Positions 24,091 to 33,461 are shown, counted from the first letter of the stretch. The stretch: 49,522 nt of DNA from Deltaproteobacteria bacterium (GCA_019310975.1 JAFDDH010000005.1:1-49522), one strand, 5' to 3'. Numbers and translations: made by a program. The notes: generated from the letters alone by a model not told the origin.

Positions 24091-24106
24091 CTGCTGCCGG
24101 CAGCAG
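24091..24106. promoter_or_regulatory. Perfect 16-bp palindrome between convergent genes
   Basis: CTGCTGCCGGCAGCAG is its own reverse complement and lies in the 66-base gap between the last operon gene and the convergent FAD oxidoreductase. It could form a hairpin in either transcript. No T-run follows on either strand, so termination here is uncertain. Confidence 0.4.
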
Positions 24107-24128
24107 GCGGAGCCGTCGAGTACGGCCT

Positions 24129-25760
24129 TCAGCCCCGCAGGCTCCGGGCAACCCCGACCTCCAGCAGCCGCTGCGCCGAGCGCGCTCCATCGATGGCCGC
24201 GCTCATGATCCCGCCGGCGTAGCCCGCCCCCTCGCCGACCGGGTAGAGGTTCGAAAAGCCCGCAGCAAGTCGATCCTCGCCTCCGCGGGGCATGCGGATC
24301 GGGCTCGCGCTGCGGGACTCGATGCCAACGAGCAGCGCCTCCGGCCCGGCATAGCCCGGGATCTGGCGATCGAAGCGACCCAGCGCGTGTCGCAATGCGT
24401 CGCGGACCCGCTCGGGTAGCAGCGCATCGATCCGCTCGCCCACCAGCCCGAAGCTGTAGCTGGATCGACCGATTCCACTCGAGATCCGGCCGGCCAGAAA
24501 GTCGGGGGCGCGCTGACCAGGCGCCGTGTAGTCGCCGCCCCCGGCTTCAAAGAAGCGCCGTTCCAGCTCCTCCTGCAGCGCGACGCCGGCGAATGGATCA
24601 TCCCCCAGCTCGCGGCGACCGAGGGTCGTCACCAACGCCGCATTGGCAAAGGGTGAGGAGTGGCGCGAGTTGCTCATGCCGTTGGTACACAGCAACCCGG
24701 GCACGTTCACGCTCGCGACGATCTGTCCGCCTGGACACATGCAAAAGGAGTGGGCCGCGGCTGCGCCCTGTCCCGATTTGCAGCGCAGCCCGTAGTACGC
24801 GGCGCCGAGCCGACCGGCGAGTGCGGCGTCGCCATAGCGTCCCGCATCGATCAACGATTGTGGATGCTCGATGCGCACACCGAGCTGAAAGGACTTGCCC
24901 TCGAACGCTACGCCCTGCACGAGCAGCCGCTCGAAGGTATCCCGCGCACTGTGGCCGAGCGCCAGCACCACCGCATCGCACGGCATCTCGCCAATCGATG
25001 TCGCCAGTGCTCGCACGCGGCGCCCGCCTTCGCCTGCATCGAACACCAGCCCTTCCAATCGAGTGCGCCAGTGGAAGTGCACCCCCTCCGCCTGCATGCG
25101 CGCGCGCAGGGCCGGCAGCACGCGGTGGAGCCGATCCGTCCCGATATGGGCGCGAGCATCATATGCGATGTCCGCGGGTGCACCGCAGGCAATCAGCTCC
25201 TCGAGAATCGGCATTTCGAGTGGGTGGTCGACGCGGGTATAGATCTTGCCATCCGAGTAGGCGCCGGCACCGCCCTCACCAAAGAGCAGGTTCGCCTCGG
25301 GATCGAGGCTGCGCGTGCGCAGGAATCGTGCGAGAGCGTGGCTGCGCTCGGCCAGCACCGGACCGCGATCGATCAGATCGACGTGAACGCCACTGCGCGC
25401 CAGCGTGAGCGCAGCAAAGAGACCCGCCGGGCCGGCGCCGACGACGGCCACGCGCGCTCCGACCAGCGAGGCATGCCGCCGATCGCAGGCCAGTTCCGCC
25501 GGCGCAGCACGCGCCACGACGCGCCCGCTCCGCACCGCCTCCCGGAACCCACCACCCGCGTCCGTCTCGAAGCCGGCGGCCAGCTGCAGATCCACATGGA
25601 CCACGAAGCGAACCTCGCGCGAGGCCCCGCGACGCCGCGCATCGAGCGACCGATGACCGATGCGAAGACCCCGCACTTCTTCTTCGGCCAGGCCCGCCCG
25701 CTCGAGGGCACGCGCCCAGAGAGCGCTCTCGGGCTCGTCGACTCCGATTGAGACGCCCAT
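24129..25760 (-). CDS. FAD-dependent dehydrogenase (COG2509-type)
   Basis: 543 residues from the ATG at 25760 (MGVSIGVDEPESALWARALE). An N-terminal domain with IGHRSLDARRRG is followed by the FAD-binding GAGPAGLFAALTLARSG, LLFGEGGAGAYSDGKIYTR, and a C-terminal VGEGAGYAGGIMSAAIDG. This layout is typical of a widespread group of predicted FAD dehydrogenases of unknown substrate. The frame extends further upstream but the extra residues are low-complexity. It is divergent from the REC-PilZ gene. Confidence 0.82.
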   Translation of the reverse strand: MGVSIGVDEPESALWARALERAGLAEEEVRGLRIGHRSLDARRRGASREVRFVVHVDLQLAAGFETDAGGGFREAVRSGRVVARAAPAELACDRRHASLVGARVAVVGAGPAGLFAALTLARSGVHVDLIDRGPVLAERSHALARFLRTRSLDPEANLLFGEGGAGAYSDGKIYTRVDHPLEMPILEELIACGAPADIAYDARAHIGTDRLHRVLPALRARMQAEGVHFHWRTRLEGLVFDAGEGGRRVRALATSIGEMPCDAVVLALGHSARDTFERLLVQGVAFEGKSFQLGVRIEHPQSLIDAGRYGDAALAGRLGAAYYGLRCKSGQGAAAAHSFCMCPGGQIVASVNVPGLLCTNGMSNSRHSSPFANAALVTTLGRRELGDDPFAGVALQEELERRFFEAGGGDYTAPGQRAPDFLAGRISSGIGRSSYSFGLVGERIDALLPERVRDALRHALGRFDRQIPGYAGPEALLVGIESRSASPIRMPRGGEDRLAAGFSNLYPVGEGAGYAGGIMSAAIDGARSAQRLLEVGVARSLRG

Positions 25761-25879
25761 CACACGCCAGGTCTCCGTCGCCTGCGTGCGCGAGCTCACA
25801 CCCCGCGCCCCGGGCGGCCGCGCCCTCGCCTCAAGCCGAGTCGCTCGCAAGCCGAAAAATCGGGACAGGGGGAAGCCAC

Positions 25880-26611
25880 ATGAGCATGGCAGATACGACG
25901 GTCCTCGTATTGGGGGAGCACGCTCTTCTGCTCTCGAGTCTGGCCGATCGGATCCGGGATCTGGGCTTCCGCGCGATTCGTGCCAAGACCCCTCAGGAGG
26001 CACTGGACCTGGCGACCGAGCGCGGCTACCGCTTCGACGCCGTGCTGATCGACGCGGGCGTGCCGGCGCTCGACCTCCCGGCCGCGCTCGCCAACCTGCG
26101 CATGCGCGCCGGCGCCCAGGGCATCAACTTCCTGGCCACGGGCGTAAAGCCCTGCGCCGAGGAGTGTGCACGGCTGCGGGAGGCCGGCGTCCTCTACGCG
26201 CTCTGGGAGCCCGTGGGCAACCACGCAATGCGCTTCCAGCTCAATCGCGCCACCACCCACGATCCCGGCGCCTCCTTGAGGGAGGAGCAGCGGGTGCCCA
26301 CCGAATGGAAGACGCGCGTCACGGTGGGCGGCCGCCCCAAGCCGGCCTCAGTCTACTCGCTTTCGGGGGGTGGAGCCTTCCTGGCCACCGCTCGCCCGTC
26401 CATGCGCGGAGCCGAAATGGCCGTCGATCTTCCGCTCCCCGGCGGCACCATCAGCGTGCTCGCTCGCGTGCTCTACACCAACGTGCCCGGCAACCTGGCG
26501 CGCTCGCACCTGCCGAGCGGCATGGGAGTGCGATTCATTGACACGCCGATGGGCGATCGACGCGCCATCGACCACCAGGTCAGCGAAGTGGCCGTCCACT
26601 ACCTCGTCTAG
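25880..26611 (+). CDS. Receiver-like plus PilZ domain protein
   Basis: 243 residues. Residues 6-125 resemble a response-regulator receiver, with Asp in AVLIDAGVP at the phosphorylation position and an incomplete acidic pocket (GEH). The C-terminal half, PTEWKTRVTVGGRPK, then YSLSGGGAFLATARP and GMGVRFID, is PilZ-like. The c-di-GMP signature is degenerate: the usual (D/N)xSxxG reads YSLSGG and the RxxxR pair is not evident, so ligand binding is doubtful. Many Myxococcota proteins have this architecture. No partner kinase is nearby. Confidence 0.75.
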   Translation: MSMADTTVLVLGEHALLLSSLADRIRDLGFRAIRAKTPQEALDLATERGYRFDAVLIDAGVPALDLPAALANLRMRAGAQGINFLATGVKPCAEECARLREAGVLYALWEPVGNHAMRFQLNRATTHDPGASLREEQRVPTEWKTRVTVGGRPKPASVYSLSGGGAFLATARPSMRGAEMAVDLPLPGGTISVLARVLYTNVPGNLARSHLPSGMGVRFIDTPMGDRRAIDHQVSEVAVHYLV

Positions 26612-26682
26612 ATTCAACCCCGCCGGGGGTCCAACGCGGTAGCATCGGCCTGCGCCCTGGAGCGTGGTGGCAAGGAAGCTGG

Positions 26683-28443
26683 ATGGATCTCGCGAGGCTC
26701 GGCCCCGAGGAGCGCAGGAACGCGCTCGACCGCATGGAGCAAGAGGAGTTCGACGTCGTCGTGATTGGCGGCGGCGTGACCGGTACGGGTGCTGCGCTCG
26801 ATGCCGCCACGCGCGGACTCTCCGTGGCGCTCGTGGAGCAGCGTGACTGGGCATCGGGCACCTCGAGTCGCTCGAGCAAGTTGATCCACGGCGGCCTGCG
26901 CTACCTCGAACAGCTCGACTTCGAGCTCGTCCTCGAGGCCAAGCGCGAACAGTCGCTCATGCTGGGTCGGCTCTGCCCGCATCTGGCTCGACCGGTGGCC
27001 TTCCTCTTCCCACTCACACACTTCGTCTGGGAACGCGCCTACGTGGGCGCTGGCATCCTGCTCTACGACATCATGACGCGACATCGCGATCTGCCGCGCC
27101 ACACGCATATGAGCCGGCGCCGCGCCCTGCGCGAGTTCCCCAGCCTCGCCCCAGACCGCATCAAGGGCGCAATCCAGTACTACGACGCATTGGTGGACGA
27201 TGCTCGCCACACGCTCACGCTGGCCCGCACGGCGAGCCTGCACGGCGCGGCACTCGCCTCGAGTGCGCGGGTCGTCGACCTCGTCGAAACCGGTAGTCGC
27301 GTCACGGGGGTGCGCGTCCGCTGCCTCGAGAGCGGCCGCGAGATCGTGATCCGCGCCCAGCAGGTCATCAACGCCACCGGCGTATGGACCGACGAGATCC
27401 AGCATATGGTCGGGCGCGGCCGCATCCATGTGCGCGCCTCCAAGGGGATCCACCTGGTTGTGCCGCGCGACCGCATCCACGGCGAGAGCGGACTCATCCT
27501 CCGCACCGAGAAGAGTGTCCTCTTCGTCATTCCGTGGAAGAGCCACTGGATCATCGGAACCACGGACACGGATTGGGAGCTGGATCTGGCCCACCCCGCC
27601 GCCAGCCAGACCGACATCGACTATCTGCTCGGCCAGGTGAACGCAGTGCTCGCCCAGCCGCTCACCCGCGACGACATCGAAGGGGTCTACGCGGGGCTGC
27701 GCCCGCTGCTGCGCGGCGAGAGCGACGCCACCAGCGAGCTCTCGCGCAAGCACGCCGTCACGCAGTCGGTTTCGGGCCTGATCACAGTGGCCGGCGGCAA
27801 ATACACCACGTACCGCATCATGGCGCGGGACGCGATCAACCTGGCGGCACGCGGACTTTCCCAGCGCGTGCCGCGTTGCTGCACGGATCGCACGCCGCTG
27901 GTCGGCGCGCCCGGCTACCAGGCCTTCTGGAACCGGCGCGAGACGCTCGCCGAGGAGAGCGGGCTTCACGTCACGCGAATCGAGCACCTGCTCGGCCGCT
28001 ACGGCTCACGCATCGAGGAGCTCTTGGCACTGATCGAGGACCGGCCGGGTCTCGGCGAGCCGCTCGAGGGGGCACCCACCTATCTCGCAGTCGAAGCTCT
28101 CTACGCGGCCTCGCACGAGGGCGCCCTGCACCTGGACGATGTACTCACGCGGCGCACGCGAATCTCCATCGAGACCTTCGACCGCGGCGTGGCCGCGGCC
28201 CGGCACGTCGCGGCCCTGATCGGCGAAGTGCTCGGCTGGGACGAGGCCACCATCGCCCGCGAGATCGAGCACTACGAGGCCCGCGTCTCGGCGGAGCTCC
28301 TGAGTCAGGAGCAGCCCGACGACGGCACCGCCGACGCTGCGCGCCTGGGCGCGCCCGATGTGCGGCTGGGCGGGCTGGGCGGATTGGCGAGTGCCGATCC
28401 GGCCGAGGTCGTGCGGCTCTCGGATCGGCGCGGCGAGGACTGA
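26683..28443 (+). CDS. glpD: Glycerol-3-phosphate dehydrogenase (FAD, aerobic type)
   Basis: 586 residues. It oxidises glycerol 3-phosphate to dihydroxyacetone phosphate and passes electrons to quinone at the inner membrane. FDVVVIGGGVTGTGAALDAA binds FAD, and SSRSSKLIHGGLRYLE and TVAGGKYTTYRIMARDA are hallmark segments. The C-terminal part is the usual helical domain, with an added Gly/Ala-rich tail. AAGGAAG precedes the ATG. No glycerol kinase or facilitator is adjacent. Confidence 0.92.
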   Translation: MDLARLGPEERRNALDRMEQEEFDVVVIGGGVTGTGAALDAATRGLSVALVEQRDWASGTSSRSSKLIHGGLRYLEQLDFELVLEAKREQSLMLGRLCPHLARPVAFLFPLTHFVWERAYVGAGILLYDIMTRHRDLPRHTHMSRRRALREFPSLAPDRIKGAIQYYDALVDDARHTLTLARTASLHGAALASSARVVDLVETGSRVTGVRVRCLESGREIVIRAQQVINATGVWTDEIQHMVGRGRIHVRASKGIHLVVPRDRIHGESGLILRTEKSVLFVIPWKSHWIIGTTDTDWELDLAHPAASQTDIDYLLGQVNAVLAQPLTRDDIEGVYAGLRPLLRGESDATSELSRKHAVTQSVSGLITVAGGKYTTYRIMARDAINLAARGLSQRVPRCCTDRTPLVGAPGYQAFWNRRETLAEESGLHVTRIEHLLGRYGSRIEELLALIEDRPGLGEPLEGAPTYLAVEALYAASHEGALHLDDVLTRRTRISIETFDRGVAAARHVAALIGEVLGWDEATIAREIEHYEARVSAELLSQEQPDDGTADAARLGAPDVRLGGLGGLASADPAEVVRLSDRRGED

Positions 28444-28497
28444 CCTTCGCGCGCGCGGCTGTCGTACACTCGGACGACGCGCAGAGGGGAGGACGGC

Positions 28498-29682
28498 ATG
28501 CCGGGCGCACTCGACGGGTATCGCATCATCGACCTGAGTCAGGTCATTTCCGGCCCCCTGGCCACCCGCATCCTGGCCGACCAGGGCGCCGACGTGATCA
28601 AGGTCGAGCCGCCCTCCGGCGACATCCTGCGCCATATGGGCGGCATCTCGGGGCTCTCCCCGACATTCACGACCACCAACCGCAGCAAGCGCTCGGTGGT
28701 GCTCGACCTGAAGAAGCCGGAGGCCCTCGAGACGCTACGCAGGCTGGTCAAGGGCGCCGACGTCTTCATCCAGAACAGCCGCCCCGGTACCGCCGAACGG
28801 ATCGGAATCGGCGAGAAGGCGCTGCGCGAGATCAACCCCAAGCTCATCTATGTATCGATCTGCGGCTTTGGTGAGGAGGGACCCTACGCGCACAAGCGCG
28901 TCTACGATCCGCTCGTACAGGGCATGTCGACGCTGACGGAGATCCAGGGCGGGCCGGCCGGCCGGCCCAGCCTCGTGCGCATAATCGTGCCCGACAAGGT
29001 CACTGCGCTGACCGCGTCACAGAGCATCACGGCGGCATTGCTCGCCCGCGAGCGCACGGGTGAGGGCCAGCACGTTCGGCTCTCGATGCTCGACGCCGTG
29101 ATCGCATTCGTCTGGCCCGAGGGCATGGCGTACCACACCTTCGTGTCGCCCGATCTGCCGCGGCCCAAGCCCGTCGCCCGCCGCGACCTCGTCTACGAGA
29201 CACTGGACGGATATGTGGTCGCCTCGACGGTGGCCCGCCGCGAGTTCGAGGGCTTCTGCCGCGCGGTGGGCAAGCCCGAGTGGCTCGAGGATCCGCGCTT
29301 CAAGGATGCCGCCGGCATGGTCAAGAACGCCAAGGAGCGACTCGAGATGATGGCGGAGGTGCTCGCCACGAACACCACGGAGCATTGGCTCGAAGTACTC
29401 GACGCCGAGGACGTGCCGTGCGCACCGGTGCTCACGCGCGACGATGTACACCTGCATCCGCAGGTGCAGGCCAACGGCATCATCGTCGAGGACGAGCACC
29501 CGGTGGTCGGCCGCGTCCGCCAGGCGCGCCCCCCCGAACGCATGGACGGCACTCCTTCCGCCATCACGCGCCCGGCGCCGACCATCGGCCAACACACCGA
29601 GGAGGTGCTGGTCGAGCTGGGGCTGACGAGCGCAGAGATCTCGAAGCTACGCGAGCTCGGAGCGCTCGGGACGTTGGCGTGA
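28498..29682 (+). CDS. CaiB/BaiF family (type III) CoA-transferase
   Basis: 394 residues. The N-terminus DGYRIIDLSQVISGPLATRI and QGADVIKVEPPSGDILRHMG are classic for this family, which moves CoA between carboxylic acids or epimerises acyl-CoAs (for example BaiF in bile acid metabolism and alpha-methylacyl-CoA racemase). LNAGKRS-like motifs are present as NRSKRSVVLDLKKPEAL. GGGGAGGA-type purines precede the ATG. It overlaps the GST gene by 4 bases. A role in activating or recycling CoA for the degradation operons is plausible but unproven. Confidence 0.88.
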   Translation: MPGALDGYRIIDLSQVISGPLATRILADQGADVIKVEPPSGDILRHMGGISGLSPTFTTTNRSKRSVVLDLKKPEALETLRRLVKGADVFIQNSRPGTAERIGIGEKALREINPKLIYVSICGFGEEGPYAHKRVYDPLVQGMSTLTEIQGGPAGRPSLVRIIVPDKVTALTASQSITAALLARERTGEGQHVRLSMLDAVIAFVWPEGMAYHTFVSPDLPRPKPVARRDLVYETLDGYVVASTVARREFEGFCRAVGKPEWLEDPRFKDAAGMVKNAKERLEMMAEVLATNTTEHWLEVLDAEDVPCAPVLTRDDVHLHPQVQANGIIVEDEHPVVGRVRQARPPERMDGTPSAITRPAPTIGQHTEEVLVELGLTSAEISKLRELGALGTLA

Positions 29683-30359
29683 GCGAGGCCGCGACCCGCC
29701 GCGTCTGGGGCGTCGGCACGTCGCGCACCATGCGGGCGCACTGGATGCTCTGCGAGCTCGACCTGCCCTACGAGACCCGCGAGATCATCCCACGCACCGA
29801 GGGGATGAACGACCCCGACTTCCTGAAGCACTCGGCCCGCGGCAAGGTGCCGATCCTCGAGGACGGCGACGTCGTAATCGGTGAGAGCGGCGCGATCGTC
29901 TTCCACCTCGCGGATCGCTATCGCGACCGCGCCAGATTGGCGCCGGAGCCCGCTACGCGCGAGCGCTCGTTCTTCGACGAGCTCTGCCTCTTCTCGCTGA
30001 CCGAGCTCGACGCGCCGCTCTACGTCATCCGGCGCCACGAGGGCCTGCCCGAAGTCTACGGCGAGTCCGCCGTCGCCGTCGCGGCCGCGCGCGAGTACTT
30101 CCTGCGCGGAGCCGAGGAGATCGAAAGGCGCCTGGAGGATGGGCGCCCGTACTTGATGGGGGATGACTTCAGCGGCGCGGACCTGCTCGTGGCGACCTGC
30201 ACGCGCTGGGCGAGCTTCGTGGGGATCGATCTGCCAGAGCCGCTCGCCACGCACGGCGCACGCTGCGAGGGCCGCCCGGCCTGCCGCGAGGCCATGCAGC
30301 GCAACTTCCCTCCGGCCGCTCTGGAGGCGCTCGGTCGTCCGGCTGTGAACGCGCAATGA
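29679..30359 (+). CDS. Glutathione S-transferase family protein
   Basis: 226 residues from a GTG that overlaps the CoA-transferase stop (GTGA). The N-terminal thioredoxin-like domain has TSRTMRAHWMLCELDLPYE and RGKVPILEDGDVVIGESGAI, the glutathione-binding segment. The C-terminal helical domain has MGDDFSGADLLVATCTRWA. The substrate is unknown. Tight coupling to the CoA-transferase suggests a shared pathway. Confidence 0.87.
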   Translation: MSEAATRRVWGVGTSRTMRAHWMLCELDLPYETREIIPRTEGMNDPDFLKHSARGKVPILEDGDVVIGESGAIVFHLADRYRDRARLAPEPATRERSFFDELCLFSLTELDAPLYVIRRHEGLPEVYGESAVAVAAAREYFLRGAEEIERRLEDGRPYLMGDDFSGADLLVATCTRWASFVGIDLPEPLATHGARCEGRPACREAMQRNFPPAALEALGRPAVNAQ

Positions 30360-30383
30360 CGCCGTCCCCGACTCGGTGACAGA

Positions 30384-30875
30384 TCATCGGCCGAACGACT
30401 GCCCGACCAGGGCCTGCCGCACGACCTCTCCGCAGACGGATACGAACTCGCGAACCCGCTCGCGCACCTCGCAAGCCCCGAAATCGATCACGTCCTCGAG
30501 TGAGAGGCGAGCCATCTCGAGGGTGTGGACCAGCTCGCGACCCGCGTCATCCGCTTGCACCTCGACTTCGGCGACGAAGCGGTAGCCGCGGCAATGCAGC
30601 GTCCGAATGACCTCCTGGCCCCGGCCGTCGTCCCCGACGAGACGCCGCGCCTCCTTGACGAGCCGCGTGAGCGAGGCCTCGGTCACGACCGTGTCGGGCC
30701 ACAGCAGGCGCACCAGTGCCACACGAGACACAGCGCGCGCGCGATGCCGCACCAGGAAGAGCAGCAGATCCATCACCTTTGGCTGCACGTGGCAGCTCCG
30801 CCCGGCCCGCGAGAGCGAGCGCGCATCCTCGTCGAGCTCGAAATCGCCAAAGTAGTAGAGCATGTCGGTCTCCAT
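30384..30875 (-). CDS. Winged-helix transcription regulator (OmpR/ToxR-type DNA-binding domain)
   Basis: 163 residues. The first 100 are a single Trans_reg_C winged helix: YFGDFELDEDARSLSRAG, QPKVMDLLLFLVRHR, and the recognition region VTEASLTRLVKEARRLVGDD followed by IRTLHCRGYRF. The remaining 60 residues have no transmembrane segment or receiver. The start ATG has GGAGAGGA directly before it. It is divergent from the ECF sigma gene, and a CRP-like palindrome lies between the two. Confidence 0.8.
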   Translation of the reverse strand: METDMLYYFGDFELDEDARSLSRAGRSCHVQPKVMDLLLFLVRHRARAVSRVALVRLLWPDTVVTEASLTRLVKEARRLVGDDGRGQEVIRTLHCRGYRFVAEVEVQADDAGRELVHTLEMARLSLEDVIDFGACEVRERVREFVSVCGEVVRQALVGQSFGR

Positions 30876-30923
30876 TCCTCTCCGATGGTTCGCCTATGCA
30901 GTCGCTGAAGCAGCTTCCCCGGA

Positions 30924-30939
30924 TGTGAAGCCCTTCACA
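30924..30939. promoter_or_regulatory. CRP/FNR-like palindrome, copy 2
   Basis: TGTGAAGCCCTTCACA matches the CRP consensus TGTGA-N6-TCACA at all ten specified bases. It lies in the 94-base gap between the divergent wHTH and sigma-factor genes. Confidence 0.6.
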
Positions 30940-30969
30940 CCCGCTCACACCCCCGCTGGGCACTCTGAT

Positions 30970-31548
30970 ATGCTCGCGCCGATGTCGACCTCGCGGACAG
31001 ACTGGGCGGAGGTGATGGAGCGCCTGATCGGGGGCGATCGCCTGGCGCTGCTCGAAGTGAGCCGACTGCTCTCGGGCTTTCTGCGCCGCTGGAACGCCTA
31101 CGACTTTCGTGACGAGTGGGACGACTTGATCCAGGAGGTGGTGCTCGCGACGGCCAGCGCCCTCTCGGAGGGACGCATTCGCGAGCGCGCCGCCGTGGTC
31201 GGCTACCTTCAGAGCACTGCGCGATTCAAGTTGGCAGATCGGCTGAAGCGTCACCTGCGCTGCCGTGAGGACGACCAGCTGCCCTGGGAAGACACTCTGG
31301 GGGGGGCCATCGAGCTCGAGACCGCCGAGCAGCCGGGCGATCACTCCCATTCCGAGCTCGACCAGGCCCTCGAAGAGCTGGATCCCGCCAAGCGCCAGGC
31401 CGTGCTGGCCGTCTACGCCGAGGGCATGACCTACGAGGAGGCGGCCGCGGCGACCGGCCTGCCCCTCGGCACGCTGAAACGCTATCTGCGCGACGGCCTC
31501 GGCAGCCTGCGCCGCGCGATGCGACCGCGCGTCAGGCGAAGAAGGTGA
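30970..31548 (+). CDS. ECF-type RNA polymerase sigma factor
   Basis: 192 residues from the ATG at 30970; an ATG at 30982 is equally possible. Region 2 is seen in LRRWNAYDFRDEWDDLIQEV and the region 4 HTH in LDPAKRQAVLAVYAEGMTYE followed by AAAATGLPLGTLKRYL. Sigma factors of this type direct polymerase to stress or envelope promoters and are held by an anti-sigma partner, which the next gene (70 bases on) appears to supply. Confidence 0.8.
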   Translation: MLAPMSTSRTDWAEVMERLIGGDRLALLEVSRLLSGFLRRWNAYDFRDEWDDLIQEVVLATASALSEGRIRERAAVVGYLQSTARFKLADRLKRHLRCREDDQLPWEDTLGGAIELETAEQPGDHSHSELDQALEELDPAKRQAVLAVYAEGMTYEEAAAATGLPLGTLKRYLRDGLGSLRRAMRPRVRRRR

Positions 31549-31618
31549 TCCGATTCGGAGCCGCCAGGCGACTGAGCGGGTGGGGGAGAGCGCGCTGCGC
31601 CACACACGAAGGACAGGG

Positions 31619-33085
31619 ATGAGCTGCGAGAGGACCGAATCGCTGGAGCTGGTGGCCTTCTGGGTCGATCGAAGCGCGCCCGAGTGGGCTGATCTGCGCG
31701 ACCACTATCCACGTTGTGTGGACTGCAGTGAGGCGGTGGCCGCGCTCTCGGAGTTCGTGACCGAGCTGGAGACACGGGCGACGGCATCCGCCCATCCCGA
31801 CCCCAAGCGGCTGCTCGACTTCGCGATCGCGCAGTCGTCGCTGCCGGCCGATGCGCGGGCACGCATCGAATCGCACGTGGCCCACTGCTCGAGCTGCCGG
31901 GACGAGCTCCATGTAGTGCGCCACTTCGACTATGCGGGGCTACCGCAGCCGACGCGCGCCGAGGCGCCGGACCTCGAGGAGCGAGCCAGCGGGTTCTGGG
32001 CGTGGCTCACCGCGCTGCCCGCGAATCAGCCGGCGTTGGGATTCGTCGCGACCTCGGCGCTGGCCGTAGTGCTCGGCATCACGCTCTCGCAGCTGCTTCC
32101 GGAGCGCGGCGAGCGCGGGCGACCTGCCCTCGCGCGGGACCGCATCGCCCAGTCCGCGCCGGCCGTGCCCCCAAGAGCCGCCCGGCTGCAGGCGCCGATT
32201 CAGACTACGACGCCCACGCGCACACCGACGCCAACACCGACGACCCCGACCCCAGCCGCCGATCCGCTGGCGACCCAGCTCGCGGAGGCGCGGCCCGTCG
32301 AGAAGCCCGCCGAGGCGCCCGCAAACGAGCGGGTCATGGCGGAGATCGCAGTCGAGAAGCTGGCCACCACCAACGCCTCGATTCCTTCGACTCGCGTCGA
32401 GCCGGCGCCCTTCACGCCCGCGACAGAGCCGCCCAGCCAGCCGCTCCTCCTGGCAGCGAACCTGCCCACGTACGCGCCGACCTACGAGATGAACCCGACG
32501 CTATTGGGAGACGCCTTCGGCGACGCGCGCCTGCATACGGTGCTTCGAAGCCGGAGCGTGCAGCTTCCCAGCGTGCGCGCGCTCGCGCCGCCCCACGTGG
32601 GCGCCACGGCCTTCGCCTCCCCGACGCTCTACTGGTACCTCTCGGCGGCCAGCCCGGTGCCGATCGAGATCGCAGTGATGGACGACGTGGGGATCGAGCC
32701 GCTGCTCGAGATTCACATCGATCCGCCGATTGCCGCCGGTATCCACGTCCTCGACCTGGCGGCGCGTGGCGTATCGCTCGAGCCAGCGATCTCGTACAGA
32801 TGGCTGGTCGCACTGGTCCCGGATCCAATGCGGCGCGAAAACGATCAGGTGGCCTCGGCGGGCATCCGCCTGGCGCCTCCGGATGCCGCGACAGCGCAGA
32901 AGCTCGCAACCGGGCCGGACTCCGAACTTGCACACCGCCAGGCCGGGCTCGGCTATTGGTACGACGCGTTCGCGACGCTCGAGGGCTGGCGTAGAGCCGA
33001 ACCGCAGGCACTGCGCCTGCCGGAGTTCGAGGCCGCCTTGCTCGAGCAGGTGGACCTACTCGACGTCGCCGGCGCCCTTCGCTGA
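31619..33085 (+). CDS. Membrane anti-sigma-like protein: two HC2 zinc motifs, TM segment, DUF928-like sensor
   Basis: 488 residues from an ATG with AAGGACAGGG upstream. HYPRCVDC and HVAHCSSC are two HxxxCxxC motifs typical of zf-HC2 anti-sigma factors. A transmembrane segment, LGFVATSALAVVLGITLSQL, lies at about residues 140-159. A Thr/Pro-rich linker follows (alternating TPT from short ACGCCGAC-like DNA repeats). The C-terminal 160 residues, with TLYWYLSAASPVPIEIAVMD and LAARGVSLEPAISYRWLVAL, resemble DUF928. Expected role: bind the upstream sigma factor in the cytoplasm and sense a periplasmic signal through the DUF928-like domain. Confidence 0.75.
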   Translation: MSCERTESLELVAFWVDRSAPEWADLRDHYPRCVDCSEAVAALSEFVTELETRATASAHPDPKRLLDFAIAQSSLPADARARIESHVAHCSSCRDELHVVRHFDYAGLPQPTRAEAPDLEERASGFWAWLTALPANQPALGFVATSALAVVLGITLSQLLPERGERGRPALARDRIAQSAPAVPPRAARLQAPIQTTTPTRTPTPTPTTPTPAADPLATQLAEARPVEKPAEAPANERVMAEIAVEKLATTNASIPSTRVEPAPFTPATEPPSQPLLLAANLPTYAPTYEMNPTLLGDAFGDARLHTVLRSRSVQLPSVRALAPPHVGATAFASPTLYWYLSAASPVPIEIAVMDDVGIEPLLEIHIDPPIAAGIHVLDLAARGVSLEPAISYRWLVALVPDPMRRENDQVASAGIRLAPPDAATAQKLATGPDSELAHRQAGLGYWYDAFATLEGWRRAEPQALRLPEFEAALLEQVDLLDVAGALR

Positions 33086-33173
33086 AGAGTCCCACCGCTC
33101 GGAGCGGGATCCGGGCTCTGCGTATTCCCACCACCTACCCGGAACCCCGCTCAGCTGCGGTCAACGCCGACCT

Positions 33174-33461
33174 CTACTGGTACGGTACGCGCCACATGTG
33201 GTCGAAGCGCACCGGCTCCTTCTTCCACACCCACTCCTTGTCGAGCTTGGGCCGCACTTCTTCGATCGGGGTCGAATCCGCGGTCGAGTTCGCGATCGAA
33301 TCCGCGTCCGAGGTGGGTGCGTTGGCGACGAGAGCGATCGTCGCCGCGGCCACGATCGCGGCCGCCACGAGGAATTGGGTCGCGCCCCGGATGAACGAGG
33401 CCCGCGGTGCGCTGACAAGGAACCGACCCAAGGACAAACGAGTCTGCTGAATGGCGTGCAT
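33174..33461 (-). CDS. Small single-pass membrane protein
   Basis: 95 residues starting MHAIQQTRLSLGRFLVSAPR, with GGAGGG upstream. One transmembrane segment (ATQFLVAAAIVAAATIALVA, about residues 28-47) is followed by a Ser/Asp/Thr-rich stretch and an ending rich in Lys/Trp (KEWVWKKEPVRFDHMWRVPY). No family is recognised. A CRP-like palindrome lies 88 bases upstream of its start. Confidence 0.55.
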   Translation of the reverse strand: MHAIQQTRLSLGRFLVSAPRASFIRGATQFLVAAAIVAAATIALVANAPTSDADSIANSTADSTPIEEVRPKLDKEWVWKKEPVRFDHMWRVPYQ

